This document shows positions 55,741 to 63,987 of a stretch of 64,000 bases of DNA, in pieces. Origin of the DNA: JBBRYB01 sp038238115 (GTDB lineage: Bacteria > Actinomycetota > Actinomycetes > Propionibacteriales > Nocardioidaceae); assembly GCA_038238115.1 (NCBI GenBank), contig JBBRYB010000003.1, positions 62,001 to 126,000 on the forward strand, in the 5' to 3' direction. The notes beneath the pieces are model-generated. The model saw only the letters and a program-made list of their open reading frames with translations. It was not told where the DNA came from and made no database searches. A program made the position numbers and the translations under genes. Each line of letters starts with the position of its first letter. Position 1 is the stretch's first letter.

Positions 55741-57102
55741 GTTATCGTCGCGGATCGCCTTGAACACCGCGTCCGCCTTGGCCTGGTCCCAGATCACTGC
55801 GGTTCCGGCCGGAGTGGAGGCACCGAGGTCGCTGTAGGGGACCACACAGCGTTTGGCGTCGGCTCCGCTCGTATGCGCCATCGCCCACGCGAACTTCGCC
55901 AGGTCGATGGGGCCGACGTTGTCGCCGACTTGGAGCGTGTCGGCCGCCGCCCGGTTGACCTGCAGGTAGCGCCATGGCAGTACGATCGTCTGCCACGACG
56001 CGGCCTTCTTGCCGACCGCGCTGATCACCTCGCGCTGGTGCTCCGCGCGGGTGATGTCGCCCAAAGGGAAGGCGCGTGAGCGTGAGTACCCGAGCGCAGT
56101 CGTGCCGTCGACCTCCTGACAGCCCTTCTGGAGCTTCAGGTTGCCGGCCTTGGGGTCGTTGATCGACGTCCGTGGACAGACCTGGATGCCGCCCACGGCA
56201 TCAACGATGTCGACGAACGCGGTGAAGCCCACCTCGATGTAGTCGTCGATGTGCACGTTGGTCGCCTGCTCGACCGTCTGGACCAGCAGGTCGGCACCCC
56301 CGTAGGCGTAGGCGGCGTTGATCTTTCCCTTGCTATGGCCGGGGATGTCGACATACGAGTCACGCGGGATCGACAGCAGCAGCGTTGGCCCGCTTCCGTC
56401 GGGGACGTGCAGCATGATGATCGTGTCGGTGCGCTGTCCGGCCGCCTGCCCGGTCCCGAGGCCCTGGCGCTGCTGCTGGCTCAGTCCTGCTCGGCTGTCC
56501 GAGCCCACCAGCAGGTACGTCGTCCCTGGCGTGTCCGCGGGCCGGTTGCCGCCCGGGTCGGCATCCACCTTGGTGATGCTCTGCAGCGTCCAGATCGGCA
56601 CAGCGACCAAGAAGACCACCCACGCCAGGACAAGGATGAGGATGCCGCGCAGCCACCACCTGCGCCTGCTTCGGCGCCGCGGCGCTCTGGGTGGGGGTTG
56701 CCTGCTGGCTCCGGGAGGTTGTTGAGGTGGCCCGTGGCCGCTGGGTGGCTGAGGCGACGGGCTGGCGTAGCGCGAACCCGCTTGCGGAGCGGCGTATGTG
56801 CCTCCGAAGGACGCCGGACGGTTCGCCGCTCGCTCGTCCGCAGGCGGCGGCGCGGATCCGAAGCTGGGAGGGTTACCCGACGCAGCGGACGGCGGGCCGG
56901 CCGCGGCCCCGGGTGGAGTGACGTCGAGCACCGCGGTGTGCTCGCTGGCGTCCGACACCGGCCCGGTGGCTTCGGTGTCGTCGTCGCCCTGCTGTCGAGG
57001 GATCATCCGAGTCTCGTCGGGATCGACATCGTGCGGCTTACGACGCTGGCCCGAGTAGAGCCAGTCATACTGCGGCCCATCGGGGTCGCGCTTGTCGGAC
57101 AT
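55705..57102 (-). CDS. LytR-CpsA-Psr (LCP) family protein
   Basis: A 465-residue membrane-anchored protein: a Pro/Ser-rich cytoplasmic N-terminus of about 145 residues, one membrane helix (about 150-172, ILILVLAWVVFLVAVPIW), then the extracellular LCP domain. TTYLLVGSDSRAG, QRTDTIIMLHVPD, LLSIPRDSYVDIPG, KINAAYAYGG and ALGYSRSRAFPLGDITRAEHQREV carry the conserved Arg and Asp residues that bind polyprenyl-pyrophosphate. Predicted to attach glycopolymers to peptidoglycan. TAGCGT lies 6 nt before the ATG. It is divergent from a second LCP gene. Confidence 0.92.
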   Translation of the reverse strand: MSDKRDPDGPQYDWLYSGQRRKPHDVDPDETRMIPRQQGDDDTEATGPVSDASEHTAVLDVTPPGAAAGPPSAASGNPPSFGSAPPPADERAANRPASFGGTYAAPQAGSRYASPSPQPPSGHGPPQQPPGASRQPPPRAPRRRSRRRWWLRGILILVLAWVVFLVAVPIWTLQSITKVDADPGGNRPADTPGTTYLLVGSDSRAGLSQQQRQGLGTGQAAGQRTDTIIMLHVPDGSGPTLLLSIPRDSYVDIPGHSKGKINAAYAYGGADLLVQTVEQATNVHIDDYIEVGFTAFVDIVDAVGGIQVCPRTSINDPKAGNLKLQKGCQEVDGTTALGYSRSRAFPLGDITRAEHQREVISAVGKKAASWQTIVLPWRYLQVNRAAADTLQVGDNVGPIDLAKFAWAMAHTSGADAKRCVVPYSDLGASTPAGTAVIWDQAKADAVFKAIRDDNTASATCSATGQ

Positions 57103-57108
57103 GCGATC

Positions 57109-57114
57109 ACGCTA
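57109..57114 (-). promoter_or_regulatory. Predicted -10 element of the first LCP gene
   Basis: TAGCGT on the minus strand, 6 nt before ATG 57102. Confidence 0.5.
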
Positions 57115-57247
57115 CCCGCCGGGTCGGCGGTAGCTGCGCATCTGACCGCTCCAGCGGCAGGATCCGCGGCCGGGCCGGCGGGTTCGTGGCCGAAAGCTCG
57201 GCGGGTCGGACAGCTGTGACAGGTGGGACTGGTGATACTTGGGCGGG

Positions 57248-58792
57248 ATGTCTGTCGCCCGTCCGCCGCTGTCGCTCAGCGGGGGAGCCTCCGCCTCTGC
57301 CGTCGCCAGCCGGGTGCGGCTACGTCGGGCCGTCACGCTGCTCGTCATGACAGTGGTGGCGCCCGGCAGTGCACAGCTGGCGGCCGGCAACAAGCGAGTC
57401 GGACGAGTTGCCCTGCGGGTCTTCGCCGGGGTGCTCGGATGTGCGCTCGTCTGTGCCGCGCTGGCGCTGTTGTGGCGTGGCCTGCTCATTACCGTCTTGA
57501 CGTCCCTGCTGCTGCTCTCGCTCATCCGGTTCGCGCTGATCGCGTTGGCGGTGTGCTGGGCCTACCTGATCATCGATGCCTGGCGGATCGCCGAGCCGCT
57601 GGGGTTGCGTCAGCGCCAGCGGTTGGCGATGACGGCGCTGAACGGCGTGCTGTGCCTGTCGCTGAGCGGTGGGCTCTTGTTCGCGAGCCACCTGGTCGCC
57701 GTACAGCGTGACTTCATCGCGTCCGTCTTCGGTGCCCACGACGTGTCAGCAGCCACAGATGGGCGCTACAACGTCTTGTTGCTCGGGGGTGACGCCGGTC
57801 CCAAACGCGTCGGCCTCCGTCCGGACAGCATCACGGTGGCAAGCATCGACGAGCAGACCGGCCGCACGGTCCTGCTGGGACTGCCGCGCAACCTGGCCGA
57901 CGTGCCGTTCCCGACGGACAGCCCGATGCACCGGCGGTTCCCGCACGGGTTCGACTGCGACGGCTGCTACCTCAACAGCGTCAACACCTGGGCAGTCGAC
58001 CACGCCAACCTCTTCCCGCATGTCAAGAACCCCGGCATCGTCGCGACCACCGACGCGGTGGAGGAGATCACCGGCCTGACGATCAGCTACTACTCGCTGA
58101 TCGACCTCAAGGGCTTCCAGGACCTGGTCAACGCGGTCGGTGGGGTGACGATCAGGGTGGGAGAACGCATCCCCATCGGAGGCGTGGGCGGCCGGATCAC
58201 CGGCTGGATTGAGCCGGGACGCCAGCACCTCGGCGGCTTCCAGACGCTCTGGTACGCACGCAGCCGGGCGACTTCTGACGACTACTCGAGGATGGCACGG
58301 CAGAAGTGCGTCATGAGCGCCATGCTGCAGCAGCTCGACCCCAAGACCGTGCTCACACACTTCGGTGACATCGCCAGGGCCGGCAAGCAGATCATCTCGA
58401 CGTCGATCCCGGCGAGCGAGGTCGACACGTTCGTCGGCCTCGCGCTCAAGGCCAAGGACCTGCCCGTCTCATCTGTGTCGTTCGTGCCGCCGAAGATCAA
58501 CACCGGCGACCCCGACTGGGCGCTGATCCGGTCGATGGTCACTGACGCGATCGCAAAGTCGCAGACTCACGATGTGGGCACGCCGCCCGGGGCGGTCGGT
58601 AGTGACGCCGGTGGGAGTGGCGGTGGCGTCGGCGGGAGTGGCGGTGACGGCGGTGGGGGCGGCGGCGGGAATGGCGAGGGAGGTGGAGCCGGCGGGGGCG
58701 GTGGCGCCGGCGGGGGCGGCGGTGGCGCGGGCGGGCAGACGACGCTTCCTCACGACGCCAACCACAGCACCAATCTCGCGTCAAGCTGTTAG
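57248..58792 (+). CDS. LCP family protein with glycine-rich C-terminus
   Basis: A 514-residue protein. The N-terminal part has several hydrophobic helices (about 35-150), unlike the single helix of the neighbouring LCP protein. The LCP domain follows with YNVLLLGGDAGPKRVGLRPD, LLGLPRNLADVPF, the SYYSLIDLKGFQDLVNAVGG block and LWYARSRATSDDYSRMARQK. From about residue 445 the chain becomes Gly/Ser-rich (long G runs) and ends in NHSTNLASSC with a terminal Cys. The tail is repeated 265 bp downstream. GATACT is 8 nt before ATG 57248. Confidence 0.88.
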   Translation: MSVARPPLSLSGGASASAVASRVRLRRAVTLLVMTVVAPGSAQLAAGNKRVGRVALRVFAGVLGCALVCAALALLWRGLLITVLTSLLLLSLIRFALIALAVCWAYLIIDAWRIAEPLGLRQRQRLAMTALNGVLCLSLSGGLLFASHLVAVQRDFIASVFGAHDVSAATDGRYNVLLLGGDAGPKRVGLRPDSITVASIDEQTGRTVLLGLPRNLADVPFPTDSPMHRRFPHGFDCDGCYLNSVNTWAVDHANLFPHVKNPGIVATTDAVEEITGLTISYYSLIDLKGFQDLVNAVGGVTIRVGERIPIGGVGGRITGWIEPGRQHLGGFQTLWYARSRATSDDYSRMARQKCVMSAMLQQLDPKTVLTHFGDIARAGKQIISTSIPASEVDTFVGLALKAKDLPVSSVSFVPPKINTGDPDWALIRSMVTDAIAKSQTHDVGTPPGAVGSDAGGSGGGVGGSGGDGGGGGGGNGEGGGAGGGGGAGGGGGGAGGQTTLPHDANHSTNLASSC

Positions 58793-58799
58793 CCCCGAC

Positions 58800-58851
58800 A
58801 ATTCGTCCTGCCGACGTCGGGGACGTGCCGCCTGGTCCAGCAGGACGAATC
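58800..58851 (+). repeat. Palindromic repeat copy D
   Basis: First base of the left arm differs (AATTCGTCCTGC), right arm GCAGGACGAATC. It begins 7 bp after the LCP stop codon. Confidence 0.8.
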
Positions 58852-58861
58852 GAGCCGCCAG

Positions 58862-58913
58862 GATTCGTCTCGTTGAGGTCGGGGACGTGCCGCCTGGTGC
58901 AGCAGGACGAATC
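58862..58913 (+). repeat. Palindromic repeat copy E
   Basis: Left arm GATTCGTCTCGT is diverged; the right arm is intact. It is ten bases after copy D. Confidence 0.78.
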
Positions 58914-59064
58914 TGGGGTGGCGGTGCCTCGGCGGGGTATGGCGGTGGCGAGAGCCGGGCGTCGGGTGGCGCCGGCGGGGGCGGCGGTGGCGCGGGCGGG
59001 CAGACGACGCATCCTCACGACGCCAACCTCAGCACCAATCTCGCGTCAAGCTGCTAGCCCCGAC

Positions 59065-59116
59065 GATTCGTCCTGCCGAGGTCGGGGACGTGCCGCCTGG
59101 TGCAGCGGGACGAATC
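59065..59116 (+). repeat. Palindromic repeat copy F
   Basis: Left arm GATTCGTCCTGC, right arm GCGGGACGAATC; duplicate of copy D. Confidence 0.8.
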
Positions 59117-59126
59117 GAGCCGCCGG

Positions 59127-59178
59127 GATTCGTCCTGTCGAGGTCGGGGACGTGCCGCCTGGTGCAGCGGGACGAATC
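59127..59178 (+). repeat. Palindromic repeat copy G
   Basis: Left arm GATTCGTCCTGT, right arm GCGGGACGAATC; duplicate of copy E, ten bases after copy F. Confidence 0.8.
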
Positions 59179-59180
59179 GA

Positions 59181-59205
59181 GCCGCCTGGTGCGGCAGGAC
59201 GAATC
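59181..59205 (+). repeat. Partial palindromic repeat copy H
   Basis: Only the right half is present, from GCCGCCTGGTG to GGCAGGACGAATC. Confidence 0.65.
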
Positions 59206-59256
59206 GGCGGGGGCGGCGAGCCTCTACCATGAGTCGGGGCGTCGGAGAGGGCCGGT

Positions 59257-60192
59257 GTGGTGTCGCAGAGCGAACGCGTTGTCGCTGTCGTGGTGACCTG
59301 GAACCGCCGGGACCTGCTCGTCGAGTCGCTCCGGGCGATCGAGAGCCAGCGCCCGCCGCCCGCGCACATCGTGGTCGTCGACAACGCCTCCGACGACGGC
59401 ACCCGTGACCTGCTCGCGGCCGAGTTTGCGCACCTCGAGGTCATCGCGCTCGGTCGCAACATCGGCGGTGCGGGTGGATTCGCCGCTGGCATCGACCGGG
59501 CTCTGCAGGTGGCGTGTGACGCGCTCTGGCTGCTGGACGACGACACCGTGCCTGAGCCGGGCGCGCTGTGCGCGCTGCTGGCGGCCCGACGCGACTACCG
59601 CCCCGGGACTCCCGCGCTGGTCGCGTCACGTGTCGTCTGGACCGACGGGCGTGACCACCCGATGAACACGCCCCGAGCCAAGCCCGGCGTCGGGGCGGCG
59701 GAGGTGGCCGAGGCCGCCCGGGTGAGATGTGTGCCGATCCGGTCAGCCTCCTTCGTGTCGGTGCTGGTCGACGCCGGCGTCGCGCGTGAGAGAGGGCTGC
59801 CGGTCGCCGACTACTTCCTGTGGAACGACGACTTCGAGTTCACGACCCGGGTCGTACGGGGCCGGCGAGCGCTCTACTGCCCCGCGTCCGTGGCGGTGCA
59901 CAAGACGAAGTCATTCGGCTCGACCAACGCCGACCCGGGAAAGCGCTTCTACTTCGAGGTACGCAACAAGGTGTGGCTGTTCAGCCGCTCCGGTGGTCTG
60001 AGCCCGGTGGAGAAGGTCCTCTACGGCGGGTCGACGGTACGCCGTTGGGCAAGCACGCTGGCTGCCTCGACTGACCGGCCGACATTGCTGCGGGCGGCCG
60101 GCCGCGGACTCGCGGACGGCGTGCGCACCCGCCCGAAGCCGTCAGAGCTCGTCATCGCCGACGCCATGCGGGCCGGCGGGCCAGATGGCTGA
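59257..60192 (+). CDS. GT2 galactofuranosyltransferase-like glycosyltransferase (GlfT1-like)
   Basis: A 311-residue family 2 glycosyltransferase. VVAVVVTWNRRDLLVESL, VVDNASDDGT, GRNIGGAGGFAAGI and the metal-binding LLDDDTVPEPG form the nucleotide-sugar domain, and DYFLWNDDFEFTTRV the catalytic region. The GRNIGGAGGF segment and presence of glf and an export ABC pair match the mycobacterial GlfT1 group, which starts galactan synthesis on a lipid-linked acceptor. GTG 59257 or GTG 59260 fit the GGAGAGG site at 59244. Its stop overlaps the next GT2 gene by 8 nt. Confidence 0.83.
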   Translation: MVSQSERVVAVVVTWNRRDLLVESLRAIESQRPPPAHIVVVDNASDDGTRDLLAAEFAHLEVIALGRNIGGAGGFAAGIDRALQVACDALWLLDDDTVPEPGALCALLAARRDYRPGTPALVASRVVWTDGRDHPMNTPRAKPGVGAAEVAEAARVRCVPIRSASFVSVLVDAGVARERGLPVADYFLWNDDFEFTTRVVRGRRALYCPASVAVHKTKSFGSTNADPGKRFYFEVRNKVWLFSRSGGLSPVEKVLYGGSTVRRWASTLAASTDRPTLLRAAGRGLADGVRTRPKPSELVIADAMRAGGPDG

Positions 60193-61015
60193 GCAGTTCA
60201 GTCTGCTGATGAGCGTGTGGGCCGGCGACGAGCCGAGCTTTCTCGACGCGGCCTTCCGCTCGGTCGTCCACGACCAGCTCCGCAGGCCGGACGACGTGGT
60301 GTTGGTGCAGGACGGCCCGGTGTCGGAGGAGCTGTCGGAGGTGATCGGCCGCCTGATCGGTTCCTCGCCGGTTCGCACCACGCTGCTCGCGCTCGACGCC
60401 AACGTCGGTCTTGGGGTCGCGCTCGATCAGGGCATTGCTGCGTGCGCCCACGACATCGTGGCGAGGATGGACGCTGACGACATCGCGCTACCGCGGCGGT
60501 TCGCCGTGCAAGTGCCGCTGGTCGAGGGCGGCGTCGACCTGGTGGGATCGTCGCTGCTGGAGTTCGACACCGACGCCAAGGATGTGGTCGGGAAGCGGGT
60601 GCCACCGCTCGAGCCTGAAGAGATCGTGCGCTACGCCAGGTTTCACCAGCCGTTCAACCACCCGAGCGTCGTCTATCGGCGCGCCGCGGTGGAGGCGGCC
60701 GGCGGATACCGACACCTGGCTCTGATGGAAGACTACCTACTCTTCGCGAAGATGATCGACCAAGGCTGCTCCGTCGCGAACGTCGAGGAGCCGCTCGTTC
60801 TGTACCGGGTCGGGGCCGGCGCCTACGCGCGCCGCGGCGGTGTGGCTCTGCTCAAGTCCGAGTGGCGGCTGCAGCGCCAGCTCAGGAGGATGTGCTTCAC
60901 CTCGCGCATACAGTTTCTTCGCAATGTCGTGGTTCGCGGTGGCTACCGACTGGTCCCGGAAGGTATCCGTCGTACGACGTACCGCATGTTGATCGCGCGC
61001 AGGGGCGAGCGGTGA
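60185..61015 (+). CDS. GT2 family glycosyltransferase
   Basis: A 276-residue family 2 glycosyltransferase (AmsE-like). FSLLMSVWAGDEPSFL and LVQDGPVSEEL are near the N-terminus, IVARMDADDIALPRR carries the DxD metal site, FNHPSVVYRRAAVEAAGGY and LMEDYLLFAKMI the acceptor side. No membrane helix is visible. ATG 60185 overlaps the previous stop (ATGGCTGA), so both transferases are made together, likely on the same glycan. Sugar specificity is unknown. Confidence 0.87.
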   Translation: MAEQFSLLMSVWAGDEPSFLDAAFRSVVHDQLRRPDDVVLVQDGPVSEELSEVIGRLIGSSPVRTTLLALDANVGLGVALDQGIAACAHDIVARMDADDIALPRRFAVQVPLVEGGVDLVGSSLLEFDTDAKDVVGKRVPPLEPEEIVRYARFHQPFNHPSVVYRRAAVEAAGGYRHLALMEDYLLFAKMIDQGCSVANVEEPLVLYRVGAGAYARRGGVALLKSEWRLQRQLRRMCFTSRIQFLRNVVVRGGYRLVPEGIRRTTYRMLIARRGER

Positions 61016-61146
61016 AACGCCTTTGAGCCCGACAGCAACTAGACTTGGGCGGGCCTTGGCGGCGGCGGCAAAGGCAATCGGGCGCGTTGCGGACTCTGCC
61101 GGCGCCTACCATCGGTCCTCGTCGGGACCATCGAGCAGGAGCGTGA

Positions 61147-62319
61147 GTGAACCAAGATCTCGTCGTCGTCGGCTCGGGCCTATTCGGCCTGACCATCGCC
61201 GAGCGCTGCGCCAACGACCTGGGCCTCAAGGTGCTCATCCTCGACCGACGCCACCACGTCGGCGGCAACGCCTACAGCGCACCCGAGCCGGAGACCGGCA
61301 TCGAGGTGCACCAGTACGGCGCCCATCTGTTCCACACCTCGAACGAGCGGGTGTGGGAGTACGTCAACCGCTTCACGCGCTTCACGGGTTACCAGCACCG
61401 GGTGTTCTCGATCTACAAGGGCAAGGTCTACCCGATGCCCATCAACCTGGCGACGATCTGCGAGTACTTCGGGCAGTGGATGACGCCCGACGAGGCGCGC
61501 GCACTTGTCGCCGAGCAGGCGGGGGAGTTCGACCGGGCCAGCGCCGCCAACCTCGAGGAGAAGGGCATCTCCCTCATCGGGCGGCCGCTCTACGAGGCCT
61601 TCATCCGCGGCTACACCGCTAAGCAGTGGCAGACCGACCCGCGGGAGCTGCAGGCCGAGATCATCTCGAGGCTGCCGGTCCGCTACAACTTCGACAACCG
61701 ATACTTCAACGACAAGTACGAGGGCCTGCCCGTCGACGGCTACACCGCCTGGCTCGAGCGCATGGTCGACCATCCCAACATCGAGGTGCGGCTCAACACT
61801 GACTTCTTCGACGTGCGGGAGGAGTATGTCGGCAACGTCCCGATCGTCTACACTGGACCGCTGGACGCGTACTTCTCGAACTCGGCCGGCGAGCTGTCCT
61901 GGCGGACGGTCGACCTGGAGCCGTCGGTGCTGAACGTCGGGGACTTCCAAGGCACGTCGGTCATGAACTACGCCGACGAGGACGTGCCCTTCACCCGGAT
62001 CCACGAGTTCCGGCACTTCCACCCCGAGCGAGACTGGTATCCGAAGGACAAGACAGTCATCGTGCACGAGTACTCCCGCTTCGCGGAGTCTGGTGACGAG
62101 CCCTACTACCCGATCAACACCCCCGAGGACCGGGCCAAGCTGCTCGCGTACCGGGACCTCGCCAAGGCTGAGACGAACGTGCTCTTCGGTGGACGCCTCG
62201 GCACTTACAAGTATCTCGACATGCACATGGCAATCGGCTCGGCGCTGTCGATGTACGACAACTCCCTTCGTCCCCACTTCGCGGACGGAGCAGATCTCGA
62301 GAGCGGTGGCGTCGAATGA
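61147..62319 (+). CDS. glf: UDP-galactopyranose mutase
   Basis: A 390-residue flavoenzyme converting UDP-galactopyranose to UDP-galactofuranose. LVVVGSGLFGLTIAE is the FAD motif, LDRRHHVGGNAY follows, YGAHLFHTSNERVWEYV is the substrate flap region, and GYTAKQWQTDPREL, YFNDKYEGLPVDGYTAW and GRLGTYKYLDMHMAIGSA complete the family. GTG 61147 has CAGGAG 6 nt upstream. It supplies the Galf donor for the GlfT1-like enzyme. Its stop overlaps the permease ATG (ATGA). Confidence 0.96.
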   Translation: MNQDLVVVGSGLFGLTIAERCANDLGLKVLILDRRHHVGGNAYSAPEPETGIEVHQYGAHLFHTSNERVWEYVNRFTRFTGYQHRVFSIYKGKVYPMPINLATICEYFGQWMTPDEARALVAEQAGEFDRASAANLEEKGISLIGRPLYEAFIRGYTAKQWQTDPRELQAEIISRLPVRYNFDNRYFNDKYEGLPVDGYTAWLERMVDHPNIEVRLNTDFFDVREEYVGNVPIVYTGPLDAYFSNSAGELSWRTVDLEPSVLNVGDFQGTSVMNYADEDVPFTRIHEFRHFHPERDWYPKDKTVIVHEYSRFAESGDEPYYPINTPEDRAKLLAYRDLAKAETNVLFGGRLGTYKYLDMHMAIGSALSMYDNSLRPHFADGADLESGGVE

Positions 62320-63218
62320 GCGTTGACACGTCGACCCAACCGGCGCACCCGCTCGGTCCACTGCATAACCCCGGCCGTGTCGGCGGCCTGATGGACGTTT
62401 TCCGGCGGCACTACCTGCTGAGGCTGCTCGTGCGCAAGGAGCTGCGCGTGCGCTACCAGGGATCGCCGATCGGACTCGCCTGGTCCTATGTCAAGCCGGC
62501 CGTGCGGTTCGCGATGTACTACTGGGTCATCGGACTGCTCCTGCAGCACCGGCTCGAGGACCGCGCGCTGCACATCTTCTCCGGCATGATCATGGTGTCG
62601 TTCTTCACCGACGCACTGACCTCGGGCTCGCGGTCGGTCGTCAGGAACAAGTCCCTGGTACGCAAGATCAACCTGCCCCGGGAGATGTTCCCGGTGGCGT
62701 CGGTCATGGTCTCGGCGTACCACATGATCCCGATGTATGTGATCGTGCTGATCGGCTGCCTCTTGTCCGGATGGCACCCGGACGCGATGGCCTTCCTCGC
62801 CGCCTTGATGGCGCTCGTGCTCGTGATGGTCTGGGGTCTCGCGACAGCGCTGCTGCTGAGCGCCTGGAACGTCTACTTCCGCGACGTGTCCAACGTCGTC
62901 GATGTCATCCAGACGGTGATCACGTGGACCGTCCCGATGATCTACCCGTTTATCATCGTCAAGCAGCAGGTGCTCGACACTGGGCACGACTTCCTCTATC
63001 AGATCTACCTCGCGAGCCCGCTCTGCAACGCGGTGCTGCTCAACAACCGCGCCTTCTGGACACCGGCGTCGGAACAGCCCGCGGAGGCCGCGGTCAAGGA
63101 GCTGCCGTCGCACCTGTTCGAGCGTGGTCTGGTGATGATCGTGCTCGGCCTGCTGTGTCTGTGGTTCGCGCAGGTCGTCTTCTCGCGGCTCGAGGGCCGC
63201 TTCGCGGAGAAGATGTGA
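62316..63218 (+). CDS. Polysaccharide/galactan export ABC transporter permease
   Basis: A 300-residue ABC-2 type permease (Wzm/RfbD-like). The N-terminus has the family motif RHYLLRLLVRKELRVRYQGSP followed by GLAWSYVKPAVRFAMYYWVI; six membrane helices are visible, and VYFRDVSNVVDVIQTVITW near residue 190 is typical. The partner ATPase starts 19 bp later. Position after glf suggests it flips a Galf-containing lipid-linked glycan. The 4-nt overlap with glf supports the start. Confidence 0.91.
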   Translation: MSVDTSTQPAHPLGPLHNPGRVGGLMDVFRRHYLLRLLVRKELRVRYQGSPIGLAWSYVKPAVRFAMYYWVIGLLLQHRLEDRALHIFSGMIMVSFFTDALTSGSRSVVRNKSLVRKINLPREMFPVASVMVSAYHMIPMYVIVLIGCLLSGWHPDAMAFLAALMALVLVMVWGLATALLLSAWNVYFRDVSNVVDVIQTVITWTVPMIYPFIIVKQQVLDTGHDFLYQIYLASPLCNAVLLNNRAFWTPASEQPAEAAVKELPSHLFERGLVMIVLGLLCLWFAQVVFSRLEGRFAEKM

Positions 63219-63237
63219 CCAGGCTCGTGACCCGGCC

Positions 63238-63987
63238 ATGAGCGCGTCGATCGTGGTGGAGAACGTCACGAAACGGTTCAAGCTCGCGAACCAGAAGACG
63301 TTCAAGAAGCTGGCAGTCAACGCCCTCAAGCGCCGGCCGCTGTCCAACTCCTTCACGGCGCTCCAAGACATCGCCTTCACGCTCGAGCAGGGCGAGGCGA
63401 TCGGACTGATGGGCCTCAACGGCTCCGGCAAGAGCACACTACTCAAGTTGATCTCCGGCGTGATGATGCCCGACGAGGGCCAGGTGCTGACCCGTGGACG
63501 CATCGCCGGACTCATCGACGTCGGTGCCGGTCTGCATCCGGATCTGTCGGGGCGCGAGAACATCTACCTCAACGGTGCGATTCTCGGCATGACCGAGGCC
63601 GAGATCAACCGGAAGTTCGACGCGATACTCGACTTCTCCGAGATGGAGAAGTTTCTCGACACCGAGGTCCGGCACTACTCCTCGGGCATGTTCATGCGGC
63701 TCGCCTTCGCCACGGCCGTACACACCGACTGCGACATCTTCTTGATCGACGAGGTGCTCGCCGTCGGCGACCAGCCCTTCCGCAAGAAGTGCATGGCCCG
63801 GATCCACCAGCTCAAGGCCGAGGGCCGCACGATGGTCTTCGTGAGCCACAACCCCAAGCAGGTGCTCAAGCTGTGCCAGCGAGGACTGGTGCTCGAGACC
63901 GGCAAGATGATCTACGAGGGCAGCGCGCACGGGGCCGTCGAGACACTCGGCTACGAGCTCAACCTTGATGATGACGACGACGACTGA
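63238..63987 (+). CDS. Polysaccharide/galactan export ABC transporter ATP-binding protein
   Basis: A 249-residue Wzt/RfbE-like ATPase. GLNGSGKST (residues 59-67) is Walker A, HYSSGMFMRLAFATAVHTD the family's signature region, DIFLIDEVLAVGD Walker B, and FVSHNPKQVLKLC the switch His. It lacks the C-terminal carbohydrate-binding domain of E. coli O9a Wzt, like the mycobacterial galactan exporter. It ends in a run of Asp. ATG 63238 is the first start; only 13 bases follow the stop in this window. Confidence 0.92.
   Translation: MSASIVVENVTKRFKLANQKTFKKLAVNALKRRPLSNSFTALQDIAFTLEQGEAIGLMGLNGSGKSTLLKLISGVMMPDEGQVLTRGRIAGLIDVGAGLHPDLSGRENIYLNGAILGMTEAEINRKFDAILDFSEMEKFLDTEVRHYSSGMFMRLAFATAVHTDCDIFLIDEVLAVGDQPFRKKCMARIHQLKAEGRTMVFVSHNPKQVLKLCQRGLVLETGKMIYEGSAHGAVETLGYELNLDDDDDD

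Larger units (their letters stand above)
58700..59178 (+). repeat. Duplicated gene end plus two palindromic repeats (265-bp offset)
   Basis: 58700-58913 recurs at 58965-59178 at a constant offset of 265 bp. The unit includes the Gly-rich tail codons, the stop codon and two palindromic repeats (58800-58851/58862-58913 match 59065-59116/59127-59178). Single-base differences show it is not very recent. The second copy encodes QTTHPHDANLSTNLASSC in frame to a stop at 59057 but is not attached to an LCP domain. Confidence 0.85.

Noticed and set aside
58572..59057. Independent gene with Gly-rich C-terminus downstream of the LCP gene
   Set aside because: It is an out-of-frame reading of the Gly tail followed by palindromic repeats and the duplicated tail; no start context or domain.
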